Shown here piece by piece: positions 9,337-18,318 of a stretch of 64,000 nt of DNA (the first letter of the stretch is position 1; every line of letters starts with the position of its first letter). A program made the position numbers and the translations under genes. This DNA comes from Phocaeicola faecium. Its GTDB lineage: Bacteria > Bacteroidota > Bacteroidia > Bacteroidales > Bacteroidaceae. The notes beneath the pieces are model-generated. The model had not been told where the DNA came from and searched no databases. It saw only the letters and a program-made list of their open reading frames with translations. The stretch spans positions 733,035-797,034 of the forward strand of contig NZ_JACSPQ010000001.1 of the NCBI RefSeq assembly GCF_014837055.1. The letters run 5' to 3'.

Positions 9337-10512
9337 TTATTTGTTCGTACCCATCCAAGTCCATTTGTGCCAGATATGTTCCAGCGGGCCTTGCTTGTGT
9401 TTTCCCAACCACCATTTACAAAACCAAACTTGCAGCAGGAAGGTGCAGATTCCTACCAAAAGGCTTACCGTATATCCGCAGTAAGGCGCAAGGTATAGTC
9501 CGAAGGGAAAATAGATAAGAGAACCTATAATAGACTGTGTGATGTAGTTCGTAAGACTCATTTTTCCGTAAAAGCGCAGGTTGCTTACCTTGCTGCTGAA
9601 CTTCTTGTTTTGGTAGAGTATCACAAACGATGCCACCAAAACCAGCGTGAATGCCAGCTTCTGCCATATGTCGAAAGCCGTACCTGCCGTTTGCTGGATG
9701 AGTGTATCGCTTTTCATAATCAGCTCTTTCAGGGTATACAGCGGAGCAAATGCCACTGCCGAAACTATCAAGATATTTACCCACAGGCGCAGGTTCCGTT
9801 CGGTAGAAACAAACAACTGCTTTCTGCCGATATAAAATCCCAAGAGGAAAAGTCCGGCCGTCTGGAAGAATCGTCCGGCATTGACCGCCCACAGCAGACT
9901 GGCTTTTTGTCCGAGGGTGATGTTACCCAAGATGAAATCGCCGAAGTTTCCGGCTTTGGTGTATTCTGCCACTTCGGTATACATCTCGCCTACTTTCAGG
10001 TCGGGCAGATGGTGTGCAGGGTTTATCAGACCGGCAATGTAGTGATACCATTCCACGGGCTGTAATAAGAAAAGCACAGAAGTAACCAGCAGCGCCTTGT
10101 CGCTCCAGTTGCGGGTGAAAAACAATACCAAGCCCACTACCACAAACAGCAAAAGCACATCGCCCGCCGGGAAAAACGCGGCATTCAGCGTGGCGAACCC
10201 TGCCAACAAAACCAGTCGCCACAAAAAGCGATACCCGAAATCTTTCCCTTGCTTCCTCTGGTTATTGGTCTGTATATAAAATGTAAAACCAAAAAGCAAA
10301 GCAAAAATAGCATAGGCTTTTCCGGCAAACAGGCTGAATACGCCGTTGAATACTCCCTGATCCAAAATATTCAACCACGCGGGCGAATCGGCAGGATATA
10401 CCGGAAAAATAAAGTGTTCCAGATTATGAACCAAGATTATTGCCATTACAGCAAACCCGCGCAGGGCATCTACCACCTCGATACGGGGACTCTTCTTTAT
10501 CAGTTGTTCCAT
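9337..10512 (-). CDS. DUF418 family membrane protein
   Basis: Polytopic inner-membrane protein of 391 residues with about ten hydrophobic segments. The N-terminus RIEVVDALRGFAVMAIILVHN and the segment LFAGKAYAIFALLFGFTF are hallmarks of the DUF418 group, related to acyltransferase-3 proteins. No substrate is established. It sits 44 bases after folB and 17 bases before the gph-like gene on the same strand, so it is probably in their operon. Confidence 0.85.
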   Translation of the reverse strand: MEQLIKKSPRIEVVDALRGFAVMAIILVHNLEHFIFPVYPADSPAWLNILDQGVFNGVFSLFAGKAYAIFALLFGFTFYIQTNNQRKQGKDFGYRFLWRLVLLAGFATLNAAFFPAGDVLLLFVVVGLVLFFTRNWSDKALLVTSVLFLLQPVEWYHYIAGLINPAHHLPDLKVGEMYTEVAEYTKAGNFGDFILGNITLGQKASLLWAVNAGRFFQTAGLFLLGFYIGRKQLFVSTERNLRLWVNILIVSAVAFAPLYTLKELIMKSDTLIQQTAGTAFDIWQKLAFTLVLVASFVILYQNKKFSSKVSNLRFYGKMSLTNYITQSIIGSLIYFPFGLYLAPYCGYTVSLLVGICTFLLQVWFCKWWLGKHKQGPLEHIWHKWTWMGTNK

Positions 10513-10556
10513 TTTATTTATTGAATAATGGTTCTATTTCCGAATGTCCGGCTGGC

Positions 10557-10925
10557 TCAGCGAGTATAAGTAGCCTCCACACCTACTTGGCTGCAATCGG
10601 CTCCCATCGGCGGGTTCTGTTTGTAAAGGCAAATGTTTACCTCGGTCAATGCCGAAAAATCATCGAACAAACGCCGTGCAATGCGGTAAATCACATGCTC
10701 CAACAGGCGAGAGGGAATTTGCATTTCATCTTTCACGCTCCGGTAAACCTCGGCGTAACTTACCGTACCCTCCAGCTCGTCATTCTCGGCAGCACGAGCG
10801 AAGTCGGTACGGAGGCGGAGATCGATGGTATATTCCGCCCCCACCTTGTTTTCTTGAGGCAACACGCCGTGATAAGCAAACAGTTTCAGTCCGTTGATAC
10901 GGATATACATCGAAGAACTTTTCAT
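10557..10925 (-). CDS. folB: dihydroneopterin aldolase
   Basis: Folate pathway enzyme converting 7,8-dihydroneopterin to 6-hydroxymethyl-dihydropterin and glycolaldehyde. The 122-residue length is typical. Visible FolB signatures are the ING...FAYHGVLPQE segment with the conserved His, the YAEVY motif, LLEHVIYRIA with the active-site Glu, and the C-terminal KQNPPMGADCSQVGVE. It follows nrdJ on the minus strand after a 114-base spacer carrying an inverted repeat. Confidence 0.93.
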   Translation of the reverse strand: MKSSSMYIRINGLKLFAYHGVLPQENKVGAEYTIDLRLRTDFARAAENDELEGTVSYAEVYRSVKDEMQIPSRLLEHVIYRIARRLFDDFSALTEVNICLYKQNPPMGADCSQVGVEATYTR

Positions 10926-10940
10926 AATTACTACTAAAAA

Positions 10941-11008
10941 GTTTTGTCATCCCAAACGCTGACTGAAAACCTTGACACAGGTATCTACCACGTTCAGAAT
11001 GACAAAAC
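10941..11008. repeat. REP-like palindromic element between nrdJ and folB
   Basis: GTTTTGTCAT at 10941-10950 is a perfect inverted repeat of ATGACAAAAC at 10999-11008, enclosing shorter pairs (CTGAA/TTCAG, ACCT/AGGT). Read on the minus strand it begins GTTTTGTCATTCTGAACG, resembling dispersed palindromic repeats that start GTCATTCTGA in many genomes. It could form a long hairpin in the nrdJ-folB transcript. Confidence 0.6.
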
Positions 11009-11039
11009 GATATGATTAAACTATTATTATTTATCGGGA

Positions 11040-13583
11040 TTATCCGCAGCGTGAAGAACCGCAGGTTTTACAAATCAGGCATCCTTCTTGGTAAACCAGC
11101 GTTTCGTGTCCGCAGTTGGGGCATTTCACGCCTTTGGCTTCTGTTCCGTCCTGAACGTATTTCTTCAGCGCGCGTGCCACTCCGTTCTTCCAAGTGTTGA
11201 TGCTTTCGCTATCCAACTGGAGTGAGTCGACCAACTTGATAACCTGCTCGATAGGCATACGCCAGCGCAACACGCCCGAAATCAGCTTCGCATAGTTCCA
11301 ATACTCTTTGTTGAACTTTTCCGACAGCCCTTCGATGGTCATCTTATAGCCGCGCTTGTTCTCGAACTGGAAATCATAATGCTTGTTACCGTTTTCATCG
11401 TAGTTCTTGATGATACGTCCCGTGGTTACCGACTTCGGCAGGATGATACCGTCATCATCGTCCTGCAGACCGGTAAATATTTCGTACGGATGTCCGTCGA
11501 GCAAACCTACAAATGCCACCCACTTTTCTTTGTTGTTCTGGAAACGAACCACGTCTGCCTCCAACACCTTCGGGCGAACCTCTACTATCTGAGGCGGCTT
11601 GCAGTGACATTCTTCTTCCTTCTTCTCGTCTTTCTTTTTGGTAGAGAGCAATACGCCCGCACGAGAACCGTCACGATATACCGTACATCCTTTACAGCCC
11701 GAACGCCATGCTTCTACATACAAGTGGTTTACCAACTCTTCGTCTACATTGTTCGGCAGGTTGATGGTAACACTGATTGAATGGTCTACCCACTTCTGGA
11801 TACGTCCCTGCATCTTCACTTTCATCAACCAGTCTACATCGTTCGAAGTAGCTTTATAGTAAGGCGATTTAGCCACCAGTTCATCTATTTCTTCCTGCGT
11901 ATAACGCTTGTTCGGGTCGTAACCGTTTACTTCCATCCACTTCAGGAACTTGTGGTGGAACACGATGTATTCTTCAAAAGCGTCGCCCGTTTCGTCTACA
12001 AAGTCTACGTGCACGTTGGTATCGTTCGGGTTTACCTTGCGACGACGCTTGTACACGGGCATGAACACCGGTTCGATACCCGATGTGGTTTGTGTCATCA
12101 GACTGGTAGTACCCGTGGGCGCAATCGTCAGACACGCGATGTTACGACGGCCGTACTTCGCCATTTCCTCGTACAGTTCGGGGTCGGCTTCTTTGATACG
12201 GTTTACAAACGGATTGTTCTTTTCGCGTTCGGCATCGTAGATTTCAAACGCACCACGCTCTTTCGCCATGTTGACCGACGAGCGGTATGCCTCCAGCGCA
12301 ATGGTTTTATGTACTTTTTCAGAAAATTCGGTAGCTTCTTCCGTTCCGTAGCGCAGTCCCATCGCAGCCAGCATGTCTCCTTCGGCAGTGATACCCACTC
12401 CGGTACGGCGTCCCATGCCCGACTTGCGGTAAATCTTCTCCCACAAGTGGCGTTCGGCACCTTTCACTTCTTCGCTTTCAGGGTCGGAGTCGATTTTCTC
12501 CATGATGCGGTCTATCTTTTCCAGCTCAAGGTCGATGATGTCGTCCATGATACGCTGAGCCAGCGCCACATGTTTCTTAAACAGGTCGAAATCGAAATAG
12601 GCTTCCGGAGTAAACGGATTGACTACATACGAATACAGGTTAATAGCCAGCAGGCGGCAAGAGTCGTACGGACACAAGGGGATTTCGCCACACGGGTTGG
12701 TAGATACGGTGCGGAAACCTAAATCGGCATAACAATCGGGCACAGACTCACGGATGATGGTGTCCCAGAACAATACGCCCGGTTCTGCCGACTTCCATGC
12801 GTTATGTACGATTTTCTTCCATAGTTCAGAAGCATTGATTTCTTTCGTAAATGTCGGGTTGGCAGAGTCGATAGGAAACTGCTGCGTATACGGGTGGCCT
12901 TCTACTGCCGCTTGCATGAACGCATCGTCCAACTTTACCGAGACATTGGCTCCCGTCACTTTTCCTTCAGTCATCTTAGCGTCGATAAACGACTCCGAAT
13001 CGGGATGTTTGATAGATACCGTAAGCATCAACGCCCCCCGGCGTCCGTCTTGCGCCACCTCGCGCGTAGAGTTTGAATAACGCTCCATAAACGGTACCAA
13101 CCCCGTAGAAGTCAACGCCGAGTTTTTTACCGGAGAACCTTTCGGACGAATGTGTGAAAGGTCGTGTCCCACTCCTCCACGGCGCTTCATCAACTGTACC
13201 TGTTCTTCGTCGATGCGGATAATCGCGCCATAAGAATCTGCCTGACCATCCAACCCGATAACGAAACAGTTGGAAAGAGATGCCACCTGAAAATCATTCC
13301 CGATTCCGGTCATCGGACTGCCCTGCGGGACAATATACTTAAACCGGTCGAACAGATTAAACAATTCCTGTGCGCTGAGCGCATTAGGATACTTCGCTTC
13401 GATGCGGGCTACTTCATTGGCAAGACGCCAGTGCATGTCCTCCGGAGACTTTTCATAGATGTTTCCAAACGAGTCTTTGACGGCGTATTTATTAACCCAA
13501 ACGCGCGCCGCCAACTCATCTCCTTTGAAATACTGTAACGAAGCCTCAAACGCTTCATTGTAACTATAAGTTTTCTTTTCCAC
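11040..13583 (-). CDS. nrdJ: adenosylcobalamin-dependent ribonucleotide reductase (class II)
   Basis: Reduces ribonucleotides to deoxyribonucleotides using a cobalamin-generated thiyl radical, without oxygen or a separate radical subunit. The 847-residue protein has the barrel motifs SNCFVIG, STNPCGEIPL and IAPTGTTSLM. It ends in a C-terminal Cys-rich tail (CPNCGHE...CLICKTCGSSRCG) that resembles the zinc-ribbon/redox tail of long class II enzymes. A TTG lies at 13619, but no ATG precedes the conserved start, so GTG at 13583 (VEKKTYSYNEAF) is chosen. A consensus promoter lies at 13630-13661. I see no cobalamin riboswitch in the roughly 45-base leader. Confidence 0.93.
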   Translation of the reverse strand: MEKKTYSYNEAFEASLQYFKGDELAARVWVNKYAVKDSFGNIYEKSPEDMHWRLANEVARIEAKYPNALSAQELFNLFDRFKYIVPQGSPMTGIGNDFQVASLSNCFVIGLDGQADSYGAIIRIDEEQVQLMKRRGGVGHDLSHIRPKGSPVKNSALTSTGLVPFMERYSNSTREVAQDGRRGALMLTVSIKHPDSESFIDAKMTEGKVTGANVSVKLDDAFMQAAVEGHPYTQQFPIDSANPTFTKEINASELWKKIVHNAWKSAEPGVLFWDTIIRESVPDCYADLGFRTVSTNPCGEIPLCPYDSCRLLAINLYSYVVNPFTPEAYFDFDLFKKHVALAQRIMDDIIDLELEKIDRIMEKIDSDPESEEVKGAERHLWEKIYRKSGMGRRTGVGITAEGDMLAAMGLRYGTEEATEFSEKVHKTIALEAYRSSVNMAKERGAFEIYDAEREKNNPFVNRIKEADPELYEEMAKYGRRNIACLTIAPTGTTSLMTQTTSGIEPVFMPVYKRRRKVNPNDTNVHVDFVDETGDAFEEYIVFHHKFLKWMEVNGYDPNKRYTQEEIDELVAKSPYYKATSNDVDWLMKVKMQGRIQKWVDHSISVTINLPNNVDEELVNHLYVEAWRSGCKGCTVYRDGSRAGVLLSTKKKDEKKEEECHCKPPQIVEVRPKVLEADVVRFQNNKEKWVAFVGLLDGHPYEIFTGLQDDDDGIILPKSVTTGRIIKNYDENGNKHYDFQFENKRGYKMTIEGLSEKFNKEYWNYAKLISGVLRWRMPIEQVIKLVDSLQLDSESINTWKNGVARALKKYVQDGTEAKGVKCPNCGHETLVYQEGCLICKTCGSSRCG

Positions 13584-13629
13584 GATTGATATATATAATG
13601 AAAATGTTTTTCTTTTCAAAAAACGTCTG

Positions 13630-13661
13630 CAAAGCTAAAAATGTTTTTTTTTATATGCAAA
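13630..13661 (-). promoter_or_regulatory. nrdJ promoter (-33/-7)
   Basis: On the minus strand TTTG (13661-13658), 20 bases, then TAGCTTTG (13637-13630), an excellent match to the Bacteroidota consensus, 46 bases before the GTG start. Confidence 0.7.
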
Positions 13662-13829
13662 AGAATGCGAAAGAACTTATCAAGTTTTCCAAAATAAAAA
13701 CACAAACTCCTGATAAACAATGATTTAAAAAATTTGTCGATTTAAAAAGTTTTCCAAAACGGACAATATCATAATAAAAACGCCCGCGAACAATATAATG
13801 CTTTTCTGCCAAAATTAAAAAGAAAATAA

Positions 13830-13837
13830 TATCTTTG
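13830..13837 (+). promoter_or_regulatory. nitroreductase gene -7 element
   Basis: TATCTTTG, exact match to TAnnTTTG, 23 bases before the ATG at 13861. A one-mismatch -33 (TCTG) lies 21 bases upstream. Confidence 0.55.
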
Positions 13838-13860
13838 TAACACCAAAACAGATAAACATC

Positions 13861-14604
13861 ATGGAATCAATCAAGAACAGAAGAACTATACGCAAGTACA
13901 AGCAACAGGACATCTCTGCCGACTTGCTGAACGAACTGCTGGAAGAGTCGTTCCGGGCTTCTACAATGGGGAATATGCAACTTTACAGCGTGGTGGTTAC
14001 GCGCGATGCCGAAATGAAAGCAAAGCTGGCTCCGGCTCATTTCAACCAGCCGATGGTTACGTCGGCACCGGTGGTACTGACGTTTTGCGCCGATTTCAAC
14101 CGCTTCAGCAAATGGTGCCGCCAGCGCAAGGCGGAACCGGGGTATAACAACTTCATTTCGTTTCTTAACGCGGCTACCGATGCGTTGTTGGTTACCCAGA
14201 ACTTCTGTACGCTGGCAGAAGAAAACGGGCTGGGGATTTGTTTTCTCGGCACTACCATCTATAACCCCGACCAGATAATCGAGATACTCGGACTGCCGGA
14301 ACAGGTTATCCCCGTTGCTACCATCACAGTGGGTTATCCCGATGAGCATCCCGAACAGCCCGACCGTCTTCCGTTGCGGGGAATCGTCCACGAGGAACGG
14401 TATCACGATTATTCGCCCGAAATGATTGACGATATTTATGCGTACAAAGAGTCGCTTCCCGAAAACAAGCATTTTGTGGAAATCAATCACACGGAGACAT
14501 TGGCACAAATCTTTACAAATATCCGTTATAAGAAATCGGATAACGATTACATGTCGGCGGGACTGAAACGGGTGTTGATTCAGCAGGGATTTCTCGACGA
14601 ATAA
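13861..14604 (+). CDS. nitroreductase-family NAD(P)H:flavin oxidoreductase
   Basis: FMN-dependent oxidoreductase of 247 residues. The N-terminus SIKNRRTIRKYKQQDI and the SFRASTMGNMQLYSV segment are the FMN-binding signatures. LAEENGLGICFLGTTIYNP and VATITVGYP follow, as in NfsA/NfrA-type enzymes. It reduces nitro compounds, quinones or flavins; the physiological substrate is unknown. The gene is divergent from nrdJ and monocistronic, ending at a strong terminator. Confidence 0.88.
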   Translation: MESIKNRRTIRKYKQQDISADLLNELLEESFRASTMGNMQLYSVVVTRDAEMKAKLAPAHFNQPMVTSAPVVLTFCADFNRFSKWCRQRKAEPGYNNFISFLNAATDALLVTQNFCTLAEENGLGICFLGTTIYNPDQIIEILGLPEQVIPVATITVGYPDEHPEQPDRLPLRGIVHEERYHDYSPEMIDDIYAYKESLPENKHFVEINHTETLAQIFTNIRYKKSDNDYMSAGLKRVLIQQGFLDE

Positions 14605-14647
14605 ACCCATGCGGACAGGCCGCCCGTTCTTAGCCGAAGAAGCAGAC

Positions 14648-14690
14648 AACGCAAGCCGATAAACCATGATGCTTATCGGCTTGCGTTTTC
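14648..14690 (+). terminator. intrinsic terminator after nitroreductase gene
   Basis: A perfect 15-bp stem, AACGCAAGCCGATAA (14648-14662) with TTATCGGCTTGCGTT (14673-14687), ends in TTTT. It lies between convergent genes and suits the plus-strand transcript. Confidence 0.85.
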
Positions 14691-14724
14691 AAGGAATATA
14701 ACACTTTGATTTTCAAAGCACGTA

Positions 14725-17280
14725 TCAGAAAGACAGGTGCATCGTACAGCGCACGCCTTTCGTCTGGATGCCGGGATGGTTGCGGTAATTCAAACGCCAC
14801 ACGTAGTCAAGGCGCAGAAACTTGAAAATGTTTTCAATGCCCACACTCACTTCCATGTAAGGGGCTTTCCCCATCGTGTAAGAACCTGCCGGAAAAGCGT
14901 ACAGCCCCTCACCGTTTACCGCCGGATTGTTTTTGTCGGTCAGGTGTCCCCACAGTCCGCGGAAACAGAACACTTCCCTCCATTTCAGTTTCTTGATGAG
15001 CGGCAGACGGTTGAACAGGTTTCCGTTCATGTAATAAGTCAAGTCCCACGAAATGTATTCGTCGTTGATAAACTCGATGGCATTCATGTTTGTATACGCT
15101 TCGGGCTGGATGGTGTAGGTAATATTGGCGTTCGGCAGAATCAGCAACGGATACGGCACTTTGCTCCACACCTTTCCTGCCTTCGTAATCAGGTCGGCGT
15201 AACCGAAAGCCGAGAACCAGAAACGTTTCTGGATGCCGATGTCCGTGCGGTGATACGTGTACGACGAGCCTAACAGCCCTTTCTTCGCCATCAGATGACT
15301 GAGGTTAAAGATAAGCGCATCGTAGGTTATCGGAATGCGCTGGGTACGTGTCTGATAAAATTTTTCATTTTTTCCGTACCGGAAATTCAGTTCAAGTTCG
15401 GTCATGTCGTAATTCTTGACCGGGGTGGTAGAGCCGTCGCTGTTGATACGGTCGAACGCAGCATACTCGGTAGCATACTCGCGGCGGTTGCGCACAATGG
15501 CACCGTAGGATATTCCATTATAATGTTCGCGCGTGTATTCCAGCTCCGCCTTGCGCAAGTAAGTGGCGCGCGTGTCTTTCTGCCGCTTGATGGCAAGCAT
15601 CACGTTATCTTTGCTGGTGTACATGTAATTTTGTCCCAACTTATTAATGTCGTACATGTACTCCATGCGCAGGGCGTGCCGTGGAAACTCCAGACGATAA
15701 TCTTTGCGGCGGTTAAACGAGTATTCCACCAGCGCGTCGTATTTCATCTTCTTGTCTTTCGTTCCGTATGCCACGTAGCCGTCGAAAAACCAGTGAGGAT
15801 TGAATACAGGAGTGGTTCCTCCGCCCACGCGGAAACGTGCGCCTTCGATGGCGTTACCGTTAATGGTACTGTTCATCGGTCCTAAGTCGAACTTGTTTTT
15901 CCGGGGGTCTTTATTGGTGGGAATGTAGCCCGACACAAGGGTTGTTACCACTTTCTCGGTGATATAGAATACCGGCACGGAACGCAGCTTTACCATCAGG
16001 GCTTCTACCGAATTGGAATTTCTTTTCTTCCCGCTCTCCGGACGGTTGGCTACCCAGAACTCGTCGGGTTGCCGGTATGCGTCTTTCAGCGTAATGACCG
16101 GGGCACTCTGCTCGAACACCCCCGCCTGCTCGCCCAACGGCTGCTCGAACGAGTGATTGCTGTACACATTCAGCCGCTGTGCGTACATGCCCTTCGATTT
16201 TTCGCTCAGCTTGAAGTTTACCCGTATATCGTCTTTCGTAATGATGCGCGTACTGTCGGGCTCGCGTTCAAACGTTTGTTCGATGGTCATCTGCGACACG
16301 AAATTCAGGTTAATGTCTTTCGCCACATTCAGAATGGCACGCTTGACGAAGTACGTGGAATCGAGCGCAACAAAGAGATGTCCCGTAAATCCGAACGACT
16401 CCGAATTGAAGGGTACGAAACCCAAATCGACACACGGTTTGTTATCGACCTGTAACGTATCGAGCAGGTAGTATTTATAAAAAGCCGGACCGATGGTAGA
16501 CAACGGACTGACAAAACGTTGCAGAAACAGCGGTATGTTGTTCTGAAAGATGTCTACTTCTTGGAATGCCTCATCGAGAAACTGCTGGATACCGTCGCGC
16601 GAGAAGATTTCATCCACTCCTGCCGATTTGCTTGCTTTCACCACACGTTTTTCCGACTTGGGGTGTTTGCGGTAATAAACGGTTTCTATTTTCTCTCTTT
16701 CAGATACGGGGAGAATCGTTGTGCCGACTTCGAGAGTGTCGATGAAATCTGCCAAGAAATCGAATTTGCCGGGCTGTCCGTTTTTCTTCTTTTTCGGCGT
16801 ATAATCGTTCATCGCAAATACCACTTTCTCATACTGGTCGTAACGGAAATAGTCATGATTACGGGGGTCGCTCCCGTCGCGCCGGGCAATGACCTCTCTC
16901 ACGAAGCGGACGGCAGGATTATCTTTCCGGCGGTATCTCTCCCGCCCCGGTTCCACCACGATTTCGTTCAACGTAATTCCCGTGGGCGCCAAGCGTATCT
17001 TGAGGTTCGTGGTTTTGCCCGACGAGATGTCGACTGTCTTGACGTCATACCCCAGATACGAAACCTCCAGCACCCGTACCGCCGAAGAAGTTGACAGCGA
17101 AAACCTGCCATCGGCATCCGTGATTGTTCCGATAGTAGTTCCCTTCAGCATCAACGAAGCATAAGGCAATGCCTCTCCGCTTATCGAGTCGGTTACCACT
17201 CCCTTTATCACAATCTTCTGAGCGTCTGCCAGCAGGCACACGAGCAAAAGAACGCACCCTAAGACAATCTTTTTTCGCAT
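14725..17280 (-). CDS. DUF5686 outer-membrane protein with carboxypeptidase-regulatory-like domain
   Basis: Exported 851-residue protein. A signal peptide (MRKKIVLGCVLLLVCLLADAQ) is followed by a CarboxypepD_reg-like beta-sandwich at about residues 22-110 (GVVTDSISGEALPYASL, ITDADGRFSL). A long beta-rich DUF5686 region follows and ends in an aromatic beta strand (TMHLSF), as outer-membrane barrels do. DUF5686 proteins are common in Bacteroidota and uncharacterised. It is the last gene of the 11-gene lipid operon, 35 bases after the CDP-alcohol phosphotransferase gene, so it may serve export or surface placement of the product. That role is inference from position only. Confidence 0.8.
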   Translation of the reverse strand: MRKKIVLGCVLLLVCLLADAQKIVIKGVVTDSISGEALPYASLMLKGTTIGTITDADGRFSLSTSSAVRVLEVSYLGYDVKTVDISSGKTTNLKIRLAPTGITLNEIVVEPGRERYRRKDNPAVRFVREVIARRDGSDPRNHDYFRYDQYEKVVFAMNDYTPKKKKNGQPGKFDFLADFIDTLEVGTTILPVSEREKIETVYYRKHPKSEKRVVKASKSAGVDEIFSRDGIQQFLDEAFQEVDIFQNNIPLFLQRFVSPLSTIGPAFYKYYLLDTLQVDNKPCVDLGFVPFNSESFGFTGHLFVALDSTYFVKRAILNVAKDINLNFVSQMTIEQTFEREPDSTRIITKDDIRVNFKLSEKSKGMYAQRLNVYSNHSFEQPLGEQAGVFEQSAPVITLKDAYRQPDEFWVANRPESGKKRNSNSVEALMVKLRSVPVFYITEKVVTTLVSGYIPTNKDPRKNKFDLGPMNSTINGNAIEGARFRVGGGTTPVFNPHWFFDGYVAYGTKDKKMKYDALVEYSFNRRKDYRLEFPRHALRMEYMYDINKLGQNYMYTSKDNVMLAIKRQKDTRATYLRKAELEYTREHYNGISYGAIVRNRREYATEYAAFDRINSDGSTTPVKNYDMTELELNFRYGKNEKFYQTRTQRIPITYDALIFNLSHLMAKKGLLGSSYTYHRTDIGIQKRFWFSAFGYADLITKAGKVWSKVPYPLLILPNANITYTIQPEAYTNMNAIEFINDEYISWDLTYYMNGNLFNRLPLIKKLKWREVFCFRGLWGHLTDKNNPAVNGEGLYAFPAGSYTMGKAPYMEVSVGIENIFKFLRLDYVWRLNYRNHPGIQTKGVRCTMHLSF

Positions 17281-17315
17281 ATCAACTCCTTTATGTTTGT
17301 TTCAATCCTAAAATC

Positions 17316-18299
17316 CTATAACTGACTGCACAGCTCTTTACAGAACCTTTCGTGACGTGCGCGCATATACCGGCAGATTGCCGTCATGATAACCACTTCG
17401 AAGAAGAAGTAAAGCCACGGCACATCGGCAAGACACGTTGCGTAAAGTACGATAGCCCGCGTATTAAAGGTAAGGATGTTTGTCCACTTCATCATGGGCA
17501 ATGACAATGCCCGGAAACGGTCGCGGAATTCCTGAGGGATATGTCCGGTTTCGCCGTACCGCTCGCGCAGCTTTTTCATCAGACGCTGAAATTCAGGGGT
17601 CTGCTTTTCCTGCGTACGGGTGTAATTCACATACGTCTTCAGGAATGCTTTCCAAAGGAAGTTGCCTTTCCACGGGGTTTCATCGTACAATTTCTGCTGC
17701 TGAACCGAGTTATCGAGTTCGCTGCCTGCCTCTCCTTTCAGGAAGAACAGGTGAATCTGACGGTAGTAATCGGCTATACCGCACTGGCGGCTGTGGCATC
17801 CGAAACCGGAATACAGCACCACGGCAAGAAATACCGACACGGCAATCCATGTGTTCTGTCCGGTATTCTCAATGCCGAGCATCCGGAACTCCCAGTCGTG
17901 ATGGACGTAAAAACGGTAAACCAGCGACAGATAAATAGGTATGAACCATACCTCGCTTGCCGCCCCGTCGAGAATACGTCCGAGACGGGTTTTCTTTCCC
18001 GTCATACGCGCCAGTTGTCCGTCGGCGCTGTCGTAAAAATTAGCCCACGCCAAAAGTAACATCGCAATCAGGTTATACAGCAATCCGTCCATTCCCTCCG
18101 TGCGGTACGAACCGTGTGCGAAAAACCACGACGAGCCGGCACCGATTATCATCGAAAGGATGGTAACCGTATTGGGGTGGATATTGAAACGCTGAAAGAA
18201 AAGCGCCCAACGGTAACCGATAGGACGGGTCCACACGGTATCGAGCCATTCTTCCGTATCGTTCGATTTGTAAGTTGATTTAACGTCTTCTTTAGTCAT
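17316..18299 (-). CDS. CDP-alcohol phosphotransferase (paralogue A)
   Basis: Integral-membrane enzyme of 327 residues that would transfer a phosphoalcohol from a CDP-alcohol to an acceptor, as in phospholipid head-group synthesis. The family motif is clear: DSADGQLAR, eight residues, then GRILD. However, the last conserved Asp (D-x3-D) is Ser here and an acidic residue (Glu) follows one position later (DGAASE). About six membrane spans. The protein is homologous over its length to the one at 33162-34100, sharing RPIGY.WALFF.RF, CHS.QC..ADYYR, GSELDN and TNILTFNTRAI. It lies 19 bases after the flippase-like gene. Substrate unknown. Confidence 0.85.
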   Translation of the reverse strand: MTKEDVKSTYKSNDTEEWLDTVWTRPIGYRWALFFQRFNIHPNTVTILSMIIGAGSSWFFAHGSYRTEGMDGLLYNLIAMLLLAWANFYDSADGQLARMTGKKTRLGRILDGAASEVWFIPIYLSLVYRFYVHHDWEFRMLGIENTGQNTWIAVSVFLAVVLYSGFGCHSRQCGIADYYRQIHLFFLKGEAGSELDNSVQQQKLYDETPWKGNFLWKAFLKTYVNYTRTQEKQTPEFQRLMKKLRERYGETGHIPQEFRDRFRALSLPMMKWTNILTFNTRAIVLYATCLADVPWLYFFFEVVIMTAICRYMRARHERFCKELCSQL

Positions 18300-18318
18300 T
18301 GCAGTAGTATGTTTTTAT

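Noticed and set aside
13584..13860. Possible cobalamin riboswitch before B12-dependent nrdJ
   Set aside because: The spacer is AT-rich, no GCCACTG-like B12 box or multi-stem fold is visible, and a consensus promoter leaves only about 45 bases of leader.
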